NCBI GenBank assembly: GCA_009733775.1
Contig: WOGZ01000086.1
Coordinates: 1 to 64,000, forward strand
Source of the DNA: Alectoria sarmentosa
Lineage: Eukaryota > Ascomycota > Lecanoromycetes > Lecanorales > Parmeliaceae
Direction of reading: 5' to 3'
Length of the DNA: 64,000 bases
Below the pieces are notes generated by a model. That model had not been told where the DNA came from. It saw only the letters and a program-made list of their open reading frames with translations, and made no database searches. Shown piece after piece: positions 1-12,660 of this stretch. The position numbers were made by a program, and so were the translations under genes. How positions within the stretch are numbered: position 1 is the stretch's first letter; every line of letters begins with the position of its first letter.

Positions 1-1023
1 TTTTTACAAATTGAAATTATTTAAAATCATAAAAATTTATAACGTTTTTCATTTTAAATTCTTAAATCTCGTCGTTATTAATTCATTATCTAATTAAAAA
101 AACTTTTTTTTTAAAATTATCATCGTTAAAGATAAAAAAAAATGAATAATTAAAGATATATTAAATTTAAAAAGATTATAAAATCGTTTTAAATATAAAA
201 TTAAATGAGAAAACGTCGATAAAGATTTTAATTAATATAACATTAATGAAAATAAATTCGACAATGCAAAAAACGTAATAAAAGATTTTCATAAAAGATA
301 TTCAAACAAATCAAGATAAAAAGATTTTATCATTCATTTTTCTTCATTTTTCTTTTTTTCTCACAATCGTCGTTATTATAATAAATAACGACGATTATAT
401 ACAACTTTCGATTATTATACGTGCGTTTTCACGTTATTTTTTTCAACGACAAAATCGATTGATGTCGACGATGACGACGTGTTAATTTAAGACTTAAATG
501 AACACGCGATTTTCGTTATTTACATTATGAACATCTTTTAAAGTCTTTTAACGTCGTTTTAAAATCTCGCTATCGTTATTATTAATCTTATTCGATATCA
601 CATATATAATAATTTATGAAAAAAGATTACTTAAAACATCATTAAAATATATGTGAACTTCAGATAAAATTTAACGTTTACGGCTCGATTCGGTTCGAGA
701 GATTTCGTTTAATCATATCGCTTAATTTTTACGATTCTTTTTTCGTCTCAAATATGAAATATTAAATAACATTGAATATTTAAATGTTTCGACGACGATT
801 ATAACGTCAATTTTTTATTAAATCACGTTATTTTTGAATGTTTGAAACGATAAAACATTATAACATCGACGATGTTATGAATGAACTTTTTACGATATGT
901 TGTTGTCGTTATTATCGTTAGCTTTTTTTAATTGAAAATGGTTATTAATTAGATGTTTCGAAGATATAAGACAAGTTATAAACACATTTCTTCGATTTTT
1001 TATAGCGTTGAAACATCGTTTTT

Positions 1024-1260
1024 TGAAAGAGGGGGATAATGTTATGAGCGTACTTTATATTTTTAATAAAATTAATTTCTCTTTAACATCACATTTTTTT
1101 GACATTATTCAATTATGTTTAACGTGATTTAACAAAGGCATTTATTTTCATATAAATGTTTTTTTTTATATATATATTTTCTTTTCACTTAGTTGTCTTA
1201 TTTAATATATTTATATAATATAATTTTATACTAGTTTTAATAATAATAATAAATATAATA
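1024..1260 (+). mobile_element. Probable polypurine tract and start of a second LTR
   Basis: A purine tract (GAAAGAGGGGGATAA, 1,025-1,039) is immediately followed by TGTTATGAGCG starting at 1,040. A polypurine tract directly followed by TG is the usual 3' internal/LTR junction of a plus-strand LTR retrotransposon. It is the only G-run in the surrounding 2 kb, so it escaped mutation. The right end of this LTR is not defined and the partner LTR would lie left of the window. The sequence is unlike the LTRs of the element at 2,108-9,317, apart from the shared first bases TGTTAT, so it is a different family. Confidence 0.45.
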
Positions 1261-2107
1261 TATAATATAATATTAATAATTTATAAAATGTTTTAAAGTT
1301 AATAAATAAATATAAAATAAAAAAAATATATTAAATCGCACGATCGTAATTGTATTAATTTATTCGTTAATAATAATAATTGCGATAAAATTTACTTTAT
1401 ATTAATTTAAATAAAAACTTTTATTATTTAAAAAAAAATTTAATATAAAAATTTATTAATTTCAAAACTTTATTTATCGATTATATTACGTTCGAATAAT
1501 ATTTAAAAGATTTTACATTTATACGAAAGTAATATTAAAAAACGAAATTCTCGAAAAGAGATTTAATAAAACGAGATTTTTGAAAACGAATTTCCGAATT
1601 CAAATTCGTATAAAAAAAAATTTCGCATTTTGAAATAAAAATGTTATGTTATATTAAAAAAGAAATTTTTATTTATATATCATTTTTTATTAAAAATATT
1701 ATATATTTATAACAACGAAAGCGTTATCTTTTTTTTTTTTCGTTTTTATTAACATTTTATTATATATTTAATAAAAAAGAAACGAAGAAAACGAAGATGA
1801 AATTTTAATAAAAGATTAAGCAAATATACTAAATAATAAATTTCTTAATAGCTTTTCAACAATTAATTTTATATTTAAAATTTTTTTATTATAATAATAA
1901 TAGCTTTTACAATAATTTTTATATAATTTTTACATTAATTATTAACGCTATTCACGTTATAAACTATTAAATATAAAACTTTTAATATAATAATTATTTT
2001 TATCGAATATAGTTATAAATAATAATTAAATAAATATTTATATTATTATATTCAAATGATTATCGAGTTTTTAAAATTTCTTATAATAGAAATTTAATAT
2101 TTAATTA

Positions 2108-2280
2108 TGTTATAGTTATTGCTATTAGTTTGCAAAAGTTTTTTGCAAACGCTACTTTTTACTGAAAAGAAATTAAAAAGTTTAAATTATTTTAATATTA
2201 ACTTTTTCGTCTTTTCATAAATACGAATTTTTAAATATCAAAAATTTATTTTCTTTTTATATCACGATTGAATTATAATA
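2108..2280 (+). repeat. 5' LTR of the Ty3/gypsy element
   Basis: It matches 9,129-9,317 along its length, with shared blocks such as TTTGCAAAA, AATTATTTTAATATTAACTT and ATCACGATTGA. Its end has TATAATA where the partner ends CATAACA, so the terminal CA has been mutated. It is preceded by AATTA. Confidence 0.8.
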
Positions 2281-4611
2281 ATATAATAACAACATTTCGA
2301 TTATTTATAAACATCATATTATGCTTATAAAAAACTTTAAAAATTTATCGACATTAATATTAATATTAATTTAATCTGCTAAGATAAAACCTTTTTGCAA
2401 AACTTTTAAATTAATTTAAATTACGTTATCGTCGACGATAAATTAACTTTTTTAATTATATCGAATAACACTTTCATTTTTATTACGAGCATTTCTTTTA
2501 CTTTTCTTTTTATTAATAATCTTATACGCATTATATATTAAATCATAACATTCGTCGAAATTATTAATAAAATTTAAGAGATTTCTTATGAGATAACAAT
2601 TATTACTCGTTACATTATAATTAATTACGCATATTTAAAATCAATTGTTACGAGATCTCAATTTATCGAATTTCTTTTTTCAATTTATTAAAAAGCATAA
2701 ATATCTTCATTATAACGATTTATCAAAGTCTTTAATAATCGTATTTTAAATTTAAGAGTTATTTTAATCGTTTAACACTTTTTTCGACATTACGAACTTC
2801 TTTTAATAAAAATTACGTTTATATTATCTCGAGTTATTTTTTCGATTATCGAATCATCGTTATAAATAACATTTATTATTACGTTAACGAAAGAAGTTAT
2901 TTATCGTCGATCGATCGAATTTGAATTATTCATATTTCAAGAATTTACGAAAGCATAGTTTTTAAAATTACGTGTTATAATAACGAAGATTTATATTATA
3001 TTTAAATCTTCAAAATTTTCAAAAAATCCCGAATTATCAAAAGAGTTAAAATCGATAGCATTTATTATTATTAGCAATAACGAAGCAAATCGATTTCATA
3101 TAAATAACGTTAACTTTTTCGATTTATTTTATAATAACAAATCTACTAATATCGCTCTTATCATAAAACATTTTAATAAAAACACTTACTTTTAAAATAT
3201 ATATATTTTTATTAATTGAATTAAGAATATGATTTATGCTAAAAGTGATATATTATTACAATAAAATCTTTAAATCTATTTGAGAGAAACAATCCTTATT
3301 TAATTTATTATTAAATTAATTGAAAACGATAAACGTTTTATTATTTATAACATAAATAAATAATATCGTTTATTATTAAATCGCTGAAAATCATCTCATT
3401 TTTAAAACATAATTATTTTATTATAAAAAAAATATTCTTTGCAAAATGCTTTTTATTATAAAAAATCGCGCGAGTATATTTAAATTATTATGAAAGCAAT
3501 TCAAAATGCAAATATAAAAATAATGAAAAATTATATATTACTTATATGAAATGATTTTAATACGAAATTTTAACGAAAGATATTAAAATTCGATGTTAAT
3601 ATTAATTATAATCGATTCTTAAAATCGTTAAATAAACGAAAATATTAATGATAAAAATATATTATACGTTATTCGCGATAGACTTTCGTGCAACAAAAAA
3701 AGTCAAATATAATTTTTTTTTATAAATATTAACTTAAATCGTATCAATCTCAATTTTAATCTCAATTTAATATTTATCAAAATAATTAATAATATCGTTC
3801 GTGAAAATCTTTTATAAATAATTAAAGCAATTAATGTTCGATTTATTAAAATTATTAAAGCAATCGATTATAAGCGTATTAAAATGACGAAAACGCTCAT
3901 ATCTCATTATTCGCTTCTTTTACGAGATTTTAAATCATGACATCAATCGCAATAAAAAACGCGTTAAGTTTTTATTTATTTAATCGTTTTCAGCAGTAAC
4001 AAAATCGATAACCTTTTCATTTTAATAATGAAAATTATCAGAATTAAAATCGATTCTCGTCACGACTTTAAAAAACTTATCAAATAACGATCGAGAAAAA
4101 TAATGAAAATGAATTTAACTATATCGATTAAAATGCTTATGTCGATTATGTTTTAAATTCATTTGAAAAAGATTTTATAAAAGGTTATAATAATTATAAC
4201 GACGATTATTAAACATAAAAAAACGTTTAAAATAATTACGTGAAAGAATATTTCTTTAAAACGATTTCTTTTACAAATTATCAATATAAGTATTGCAAAC
4301 ACAAAACGACGTCTCATAATAAATTTTTTATTCATTTACGCGACGAATGCTAAAAGAAGCTTTTTACAAATAACTTCGCTAAATAAAAACTTTTTATAAA
4401 TAAATCTAATTTAAACAATAATCTTATTATTAAAATATTCATTGTTAATATAAACATTAATAAAAAACCTTTTATCATTTCTTTCGTATCTGAATTTATA
4501 TCAAATATCGATTTTGTTTTTCGAAATTATTATTACGCTGTTACGCATATTAATTGAAAACTTATAATTAAAAAACGAAAAACTTGTGCGAATGTCAATT
4601 GTATTATAATT

Positions 4612-5517
4612 ATGATCGATCGAATTTTCATTTCTATTACGACGAAAATCAGAAAGATAATTATTAAAATATCGATTCGAGATCTTAAATTTAAAATTTA
4701 TTATTTCGACGAATACGCCGTTTTTATTTTTTATATAAAAGACGTGTTATTTGATAACATTTATATTTTCGCTCAAATCACACGAAAAATTTATATTATT
4801 AATAACTTTAAAATAAATATGCTTATCGAAGCGAATATTCTTATATTAAAAAAAAAAATTATTAATTTCGTTATATAATTTATTAAAATAGATAATTATC
4901 GTGAAATAATTATGTTTATAAATTTTTATATTTATTTCGAATCTATTAAGCGAATCGTAAAATCAACCTCTCGCATAATTTTATTTTCTCATATTATTAT
5001 TTTTATAACAATAATTTACATTAACGATTTATTAATGAATCGAAATCTGCTCTTTAAGTCACAATATTTTTTATTATTAAATCACGTCGAAAAAATTTAT
5101 ATTTACATAATCGATGCTTCTTTTCGCGAAGTTCAAATCAAAAATAATATCGATTAATCGATTATCATTTCACGCAAAGCATAATTCGAAATGCTAAAAA
5201 AATATAAATAAGACGAATACTTTTTTATCGAAACACATTATATCAATTTTATTATTATAAATTAACGAAATTAAAAGATTAAATTAATTAAAGATATTAT
5301 TATTATAATTATTATTATGATAATTATTATAATAATATCTGATCTTTATATCGATTTAAAAAAGCCTTTAATAAACACCTTCATTAACATAATTATTATC
5401 GATAATATAATTATTATAATTGACTTATATTTAAAATATGTCATATTAAACGAAATAACGATTTACGAGAAATTTGAAGCAACGAACTTATTAACTCAAT
5501 TGCTTAATAAATATTAA
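4612..5517 (+). pseudogene. Ty3/gypsy aspartic protease region, decayed
   Basis: Three consecutive open stretches (4,612-4,878, 4,912-5,157, 5,317-5,517) keep the pattern of the retropepsin-like region of ascomycete Ty3/gypsy polyproteins. The first reads ...YAVFIFYI...ITRKIYIINNFKINMLI, matching the family pattern of a Tyr-Ala-x-x-x-x-x-Tyr/Phe strand, an ITREV-type strand, and a NLKANMLIG-type motif. The second has the LLFKSQ...IYIYIIDASFR pattern of the following linker. The third ends ITIYEKFEATNLLTQLLNKY, the short segment that precedes the reverse transcriptase in these elements. Assignment rests on recalled family patterns rather than a search. Stops and frame breaks lie between the pieces. 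Confidence 0.7.
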
Positions 5518-6420
5518 GATCTTTTCATTAATCAAAATTAAATAATAAACATCTTAAAGAAGAAATGAATATTCATTTCGTTAAAGTCTGATATAACGTT
5601 TAAATTTATTAAAATATATCCGATAAGATAAAAGAATAAAGAAATCATTAATGTTACATTTAATAAGTTTCATAAAAAAGAAAAAATAATATGAATTAAA
5701 CAATTCACATCTTATAACTATTCTGTCTTCATAATTTAAAAAAACACATTTAATGATCGTAAAAGACGTGTTATAATAAATATTCGCGAATTTAATAAAA
5801 TTATTAAAACAGGTTTTTACCCTTTATCGTTGCAATCAAAAATTATTTTCTTATTATTAAAATATTCATATTTATTCACCATAAATGTTATCGATTAATT
5901 TTATTAATTTTTTATAATACGTAATAATTATTATAAATTCACGATAATTAATCACAGAGAGCAAAAAAAATCTATTATCGCCTTTATAAATTACAAAAGA
6001 TCGCTTTCGTATATTTAAAAACAAATTAATATTATGTTATAACAATTTAAAGACTTTGCTAAAGCATTTATAAATGATATTATCATTTTTTTTTGTACAT
6101 TATAAAAGCACCTTAATCATTTACGATAAATTTTCGAACTTTTTCGTATCAAAAAAGTGAGTTTATCTCTTATTAAATCATTTATTAATTATTTCTCAAT
6201 TATTCTCCTAAAACAATAAATCGATAATTTAAAAATATTTATTTCTCAAAAAAAGATTTATGTTATTATCAACTTGAAATTTTCAAAAACGTTATAAAAT
6301 CTTAAAACTTATTTAAGATTTATAAGATGATTTAAATTATTAATATTTCGCTATATTCAATTAATTAATTTATTATAAAAACGAAAAATTATATTTATTA
6401 AAAAATTCGAAGTTGATAAT
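5518..6420 (+). pseudogene. Ty3/gypsy reverse transcriptase, decayed
   Basis: Reading the plus strand through the stops gives the conserved RT order: a segment like the primer-grip region, a VIINIREFNKI-type segment (the VVDIRGLN motif), and FAKAFINDIIIF at about 6,055-6,090. The last is the catalytic box, with FIND in place of the usual Y/F-I/V-D-D; the first catalytic Asp codon reads AAT at 6,073-6,075. Loss of that Asp by a G-to-A change, together with multiple stops, means the enzyme is dead. It is followed by a recognisable thumb region to about 6.4 kb. RNase H and the integrase core should lie between 6.4 and 8.2 kb; I did not resolve them. Confidence 0.65.
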
Positions 6421-8182
6421 AAAAGACTTATTCGTAAATGATTCGCTATTAAAATAATCTTCTACGCGTTTACGAAAGCAAAAATTAAAACTTTTCATAA
6501 ATTGTAAAAGACTTTCGATATTTCTTCTTTATTAATATATTACGATTTTATAAAATTCTTATTCATAAACTCAAATGCTTTTAAAAGATGAAAATTCGTT
6601 ATTATGATTTATCATCTCAAATAAAATCGAATTTCGAAAAATGTTAATAAAATAATATAAACGAATATACAATTCATTATATTTTTTAACAAATGTCTTA
6701 ACATTATTGAATATAATTATTGACCTACGAAATTGAAAGTCGTCGATATAATATGAGTCGTGAAAAAGATTCATCATATAATCGAATTCAATCAAAAGTC
6801 ATTAATGATAATTTACACAAATCACTCGACAACAATGTTTATTTTTAAACAAATTATTTTGAATATTATTAATATTAATAAGTTTAATTTGCGTTTTATT
6901 CATATCTCTTAATATTTATCGACGTTCAATCTCGAATTTTATTATAAAATTAACAAATCGAATATTATATTTGATGTTTTATTATATTTATCACAAGCTT
7001 TTATTATAATAACATCTTCAAATCGATTTAAAGAAATATTCGATACGTTATATAATAATATAAATAGTTTATCGAAACTTATGACAATAAATCTTTCGAT
7101 AGCGAAAAGAGTGTTTGTTTATTATATTACCCTCGTGAAAATATCGAACGACTTTAAATAACGATTAAAACACGCTTATTTCAACGATTTTTATTAAAAA
7201 AAACTTTTTATTATGCTAAAATCTGTCGTAATAATGATTATTACTATTATAAATATTATTTTAAAAAATGCTTTCGCAAAAGAAACTTTCGCTACTCAAA
7301 TAAAAACTTTCATTATTTAAACAAAAACTTTCGTTACTTAAATAGAAACTTTCGTTATTTAAACAAAAACTTTCGTTATTCAAATTGTTATTAAAATTTC
7401 ATTTATGCTACGAGAAGATTTTATTTATTATATAAACGATGAAAATAAATAACGCATTTGCATTTCGCTTACAATAAAATAAAAAATGTTCGAATAAATA
7501 TATAATTTCTTTAATTATGAAAATTATCACAAATATTATAACAAATTAACTTATACGATTTTTATTCGATATTTATTTAAAAATTTATATGCTTATATAA
7601 TTTAATACTTTTTTTTATTAACTTAATCAAATTAAAAAACATAAATCTTATGAATTTCTCGTTTCGATCGCAACTTTAATTATTTCTTTTTATATCATAA
7701 TAATAAATTTCATTATCGCTTTATCTTTTATTATAGCAAAAATAAATTGTTTATTAATTATTATATACAAATTTATCAAAAAAATTCTTTTAATGTTAAA
7801 GAAAAAAATTTAACTTATTACGTAATAAGTCGAGATTATATTACGTACTTTATTACAACATGATTAAAATGTATCGAAAAATATTATTAATAATAAAGAT
7901 CAAAGATTTATGTCAATCTTTTAAAAGAAAGTTTTTAACAAATTATAAATCAAATTTTTAACGTTTATTGTCTATCATTTTCAAATAAACGATTAATTTA
8001 AACGAATTAATTAGACGATAAAAATAATATTGCGTTTTCACTTAATTGTTAAATTAAATAATGAATAAAATGAAATTTTATCTTATATTCAAGTTATTAA
8101 CAATAATTTATTTAATAATATCACGAGTTTAACACTTAATAAATTATATTATAAATTTAAAATTAATAACGTTATAAGCATA

Positions 8183-8765
8183 TTGCTTGCGAAAAACTTA
8201 TTTAAAAAAACTTTTAATAAATTTCGTCTTGTTAAGCGAGAAGAAGCGAATAACGCAATAACATTTATTTTTATCTTTATAAAAACTCGATATAATTTTA
8301 AACATTTGATTATCAATTTTAAAAAAGAGAATAAAACTTATTTTAAATTATATTATGAATATTTTATTTCAAATCTATCGAATAAAAAAAAATTTCAATA
8401 AAAATTTTTTTTTTTCAAGGTGTTAATTAAAGTCGAATCTCTTATATATCGATTATAACTTTCGTTTATCATAAAAATTCATTCGATGATATCGATCGTT
8501 CAATTAAAACTCGCTATTACGATAACAAGTTTAAATTCATATAAAAAAAAAGGTCAATATAAAATCGTCGCCCGTTTATAACGAAAATGATAAAATTAAT
8601 AATGAATTCGAAATAAAAAGAATCATAAGCAAGCGAATTACGCGAGAAAAATTTGAATATTTATTCAAATGAAAAGACTAAAAATATAAGTATAACGTTT
8701 AATATAAATTCGAAAATTTACCTTATGCGATAAATCTAATTAACGATTACGAGCGTAAATAAACA
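8183..8765 (+). pseudogene. Integrase C-terminus and chromodomain relic
   Basis: The open frame 8,183-8,401 has the integrase tail pattern of ascomycete gypsy elements (a KFRLVKREEANNAI segment, a YNFKHLIINFK segment and a LYYEYFI..LSNKKK segment). The same pattern continues past a frame break into FKVLIKVESLIYRL at about 8,410-8,450. Further on, about 8,600-8,760, a stop-containing frame reads EYLFK*KD*KYKYNV*YKFENLPYAINLINDYE. The stops lie where chromodomains of this class have Trp, and the end matches their A-x-x-L-V/I-N-D-Y-E helix. A chromodomain at the integrase end defines a chromovirus (established knowledge). Confidence 0.7.
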
Positions 8766-9128
8766 TTTATTTCGATCACGAATAAGATGAGAATTGTTAA
8801 AATCGCAAGAATCGTTAAAGCTTTTTTCGAATAAACATTTATTACGTTAACACTTCTTATTATAACGATATTAATTCAAAAAAAAAAAGAAATAGATCGC
8901 GCAAAATGGTTTTGTCGATTTGAAATTTATATATATTAATTATGTTACGCTCAATTTACATGCAAAAGACTTTTAAAATCAAAAGTTTTTAACGATTATC
9001 TATTACTACTATTTCTGTTATTACGAAAACAATTCATTATTTTATACGTCGTGTTGAAAGATTTATTTTTATTATGATAACAAGCATTATTAACGAAGGC
9101 GTTAACTTATCTACTTTTTTATGACATT

Positions 9129-9317
9129 TGTTATAATTATTATTATTAGTTTGCAAAAATCTTTTATAAACGTTACTTTTTGCAAACGTTATTTCTTATT
9201 GAGAAGAAATCAGAGAGCTTAAATTATTTTAATATTAACTTCTCCGTTTTCTCACAAATACGAATTTCTAGATATCAAAAATTCATCTTTTTTTCACATC
9301 ACGATTGAGTCATAACA
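9129..9317 (+). repeat. 3' LTR of the Ty3/gypsy element
   Basis: It starts TGTTATAATTATT and ends GAGTCATAACA, followed by AATTA, identical to the five bases before the left LTR. It is about 16 bp longer than the left LTR because a short motif (CAAACGTTACTTTT-like) is present twice (about 9,168-9,205). It keeps more C and G than the left copy. Confidence 0.8.
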
Positions 9318-9466
9318 AATTATATATTTTTATATATATATTTATATTATATATTATTATTACTTTTTATTATATATATAAATATATATAATTAATGTTT
9401 TTAAGAATTCTTTTTCAAAAATAGATTTTTATACGTTTTTTTAAAACAATTTCAAAAATAGTAACA

Positions 9467-9558
9467 AAAAATTAGAAAATTAGTTAGTAATTAATTTTGT
9501 AATAATAATCATAATTAAATTATTATTATCAAGAAAAAAATCTAATTTTCTAATTTTT
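9467..9558. repeat. Short perfect inverted repeat in AT-rich block
   Basis: AAAAATTAGAAAATTAG at 9,467-9,483 is the exact reverse complement of 9,542-9,558, with 58 bp between. The arms continue imperfectly outward (GTAAC.. against ..TTTAC). It could be a small MITE end pair or a chance hairpin in AT-rich DNA; 17 of 17 matches is long for chance but not decisive at this composition. Confidence 0.5.
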
Positions 9559-11639
9559 ACTATAAAGCGCAAAGCGATTTTGTGAATTAAAATCTAAGCG
9601 TATCGTTCGAATAACACTTCACGTAAAATATTATTCGAGATCATAATTTTAAAGTCTTGACGTTCAAAACTTTTATGCAAATCGTCGCAGTTCGCAGTTT
9701 ATTTAATAGTGTCTTGTTTTTGTTTTCGATTACGTCAGATAACGTAATGAGGGGAAATTACGTTAATTATAAAGTTAAATAAAAAATCGAACTCTTTTAT
9801 ATCGCTCTCTCTTTATCGAAACTTATTCGATATAATAATTCTTGATTAAAAAAAATTATATTCGATTATTTATTTGATATTAAATATAATAATATTTGCG
9901 AATATATGAACATAAAAATATAATATAATTTAAACAACTTTTAAATCGTCAAATATATCTTTTAAACTTAATTTTAATGATTTAATTATTATAAAATTCA
10001 CTCGATAAACGAATAATTTAAATTTCAAAATATATTTTAATTTCTTAAAAATGCGAATTCTTTTAAAATGTTAATTTCATAATTTTTTAAAAATAATCAA
10101 ATTGTAATAATTATTTCGATATCTTTCGTTTATATTTAATACTTTATTATTAAAAATACGAATTTTAATAACTTTTTTATAATAATTTATTACGACGTTC
10201 GAATTTTAATAACAATAAAATTAAACGAAGAAGATTAATAAATAAATTTTTATAAACATTAAATGATTATCTGATAAAGAATCGCCCATCTGCGATCATT
10301 TATATCTCTTTTAATGTTGAAATTCAAAATTATTAACACGATAAATTCGTTAACATTTCGTGATAAAATCGTCGATTTATTTATAATTTATAATCAAATA
10401 TTATTTATTTTAATTCACATTATCTTTATTACGATGTATTCGATTCATATATAAATAATTATAAAATTAATTTCATAAATGAAACACTTTTATTATGATT
10501 TAGAAATTCAATTAAATTGTTTTTTAATTGCGATCTTTTAATGAAATAAACGTTATAATAAATTATTTAATTTAAAAATATCGAATTGTATTTTAACGAT
10601 AAATCACAAATTTTCGAAAATCTTTTTAATTGAAATTCTTTATTCGAGCGTTAATAAAAACTCTTTAACGCGATCAATAAAATTAATATTTCGAAATTTA
10701 TTTATTATCATCACTTTATATATCTTCGCGAAATTCAATTTTTATATAAATATCGAAAAAAAATCTTTTGAAATCTTTTTAATGTTAAAATAATATATTT
10801 TTCTTTAAATTCAAAAATATAAATAAATTTATTAATCTTTAAGAGAATTTGAAATAAAACCTTTTATTCGTCGAGAATAATTTTCAACATATTTTTTATA
10901 ATTTAAATCGTTTAAGCTTTTATCGCAAAAAAATAATTCTTTAATACGATATAATTTTCATTAATAAAATTTCAAACATAATTTAAAAGGCGAACATTTA
11001 ATATTTATAATTTTTTTTATATTTGAAAATTTCATTTACGCGAATTTACGCTTGAAATAATAATTATTTTTAAATAATATCAAAGATAAATAAATAACAC
11101 GTCGTCGCAGAATTGAGACTTTTTAATTATGAAAATGAAATCTTTATTGAAATTATAAAGCTTTTTTCACGTTAATTATATGTAACGTAATTTATTAAAA
11201 AACGTGTATGCGAAAAAGAATCTTAATAATTATAACTTATTTATTAATTCTTTAAATAATGAAATTTTTATAACTTTTATAATAAAATTATTCATTAATA
11301 AGATTCACGAAAGAATTAAATAATTTATAATTTTAATGATTAATTTAATAATGCTCGCTTTTGCAATATTTTCGAAATTAAAATAATCGATATTTTCGAT
11401 ATTTCTTTAATTGCACGTTTATAAGTTTTCAACGACGTCGTTATTTCGTTTATCATTTTAAATAAATTTATAATATTTTTTATTAAATCGTTATTTAATG
11501 TTCACGAATAACTTTAAAAAATATATAACGTATTTAAACATGAAAATCATTAAAGAGTTAACGATAAATATTTTACCTTTTAAAAAAAAATGATATTTTA
11601 ATCATTTATTTATAATATTATAAAAGTTGTGAAATATAT

Positions 11640-12660
11640 TCTTTCAAAATTATTATAATTAATTTTTAATATTTATTTTAATTAAAATATTTAAATGCGT
11701 ATACGAATTCTGCGATAAAATAATTCATATTTTTAAAATAAATATAAACGACACGTTTTTTAAAAGCAATATAAAGAATTTGTTTTAATTAATTTTAAAT
11801 TTAATAATCTTATCATATAGATTTAAAATCTCAATTAAAACGTCGACCTCGATTTAATTTTTAATAAACACGATAATATCGTCAACGTATATAATAATCT
11901 TTATTATTCGATCGTTAATACGCATATTACGAATACGAACATCGTGAAATATATATTAAATTAAGCTTTTTATTACGATAATGAACAAAGAATAATTAAT
12001 AAAATCTTTTTAACGAATATCGTATTTAATTATAATCACCTCGCTTTTATAATCGTTTATATATATTTTAATCTTTATATTTTTATAAAAAATCTTCATT
12101 TAAATAATAAATTTTCGAAAAATGTTTAATTTAAACAATGTTTTTTATATAAAGTAATAATTTATTCGATTATAAGCTTTTTTTTAATCGAGAAACATTA
12201 TCATTATATTTTTATCATTGTTTTTATAACGTGCGATAAAATATTAAATAATTTTAACGTTATCATCAATTAATTTATTTAACAAAAAGACGAATTATTA
12301 TATTTTTAAAACTCGATTTTAAAACTTTCAATAATTATTATATAAAAATTTCAATAAAGATTTTATAATTAATATTTATCATCATTAAAGATTTATAATT
12401 TTTTAAAAAATAACGATCATTTTTTTTTATACAATAAAATTAAAATTTTATTAATTCAATTTTTAAAAATTGTTTTTTGTTTTTAAATATAATTATATAT
12501 ACATTAAAGCGTTAACATCAAAAGATAAAAAGAATTTTTTAAATCTTTCGATCGAAATATATAAAAAGTCTTATAAAATTCATAAAAAAAATTATCTTCA
12601 TTCGAAAACTTTTTTATAATCGCTTATTTAATTAATCTTTTAATCTCACAAATCGTTATC
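11640..12660 (-). pseudogene. LINE (non-LTR) reverse transcriptase relic
   Basis: Read on the minus strand, the frame through stops shows RT motifs in order. At about 12,500-12,540 there is FLSFDVNA (motif A, usually LSLDxxKAFD). At about 12,000-12,021 there is DIR*KDF followed by LFIIVIKSLI (the QGDPLSPxLF block, Q now a stop). YVDDIIVFIKN is at 11,878-11,889 and onward, the catalytic box. A downstream LYDKIIKFKIN*NK segment matches the LYxxASGAKINxxK motif of Tad-like LINEs. These features separate it from Ty1/copia RT, which also has YVDD but not the QGDP or KIN motifs. The ends of the element, its endonuclease and RNase H were not resolved; it may extend from about 10.3 to 14.1 kb. Confidence 0.65.

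Larger units (their letters stand above)
2108..9317 (+). mobile_element. Dead full-length Ty3/gypsy chromovirus
   Basis: Two similar direct repeats bound the element, at 2,108-2,280 and 9,129-9,317. Each begins TGTTATA, and the right one ends CATAACA. The five bases before the left repeat (2,103-2,107) and after the right repeat (9,318-9,322) are both AATTA, a fitting 5-bp target duplication. Internal relics in plus-strand order are an aspartic-protease region (4,612-5,160), a linker and reverse transcriptase (5,300-6,400), the integrase C-terminus (8,183-8,570) and a chromodomain (about 8,600-8,760). This is the order protease-RT-integrase-chromodomain of fungal chromoviruses. Gag should lie at about 2.4-4.6 kb but I could not recognise it. 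The element is about 7.2 kb and thoroughly inactivated by stops. Confidence 0.85.
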
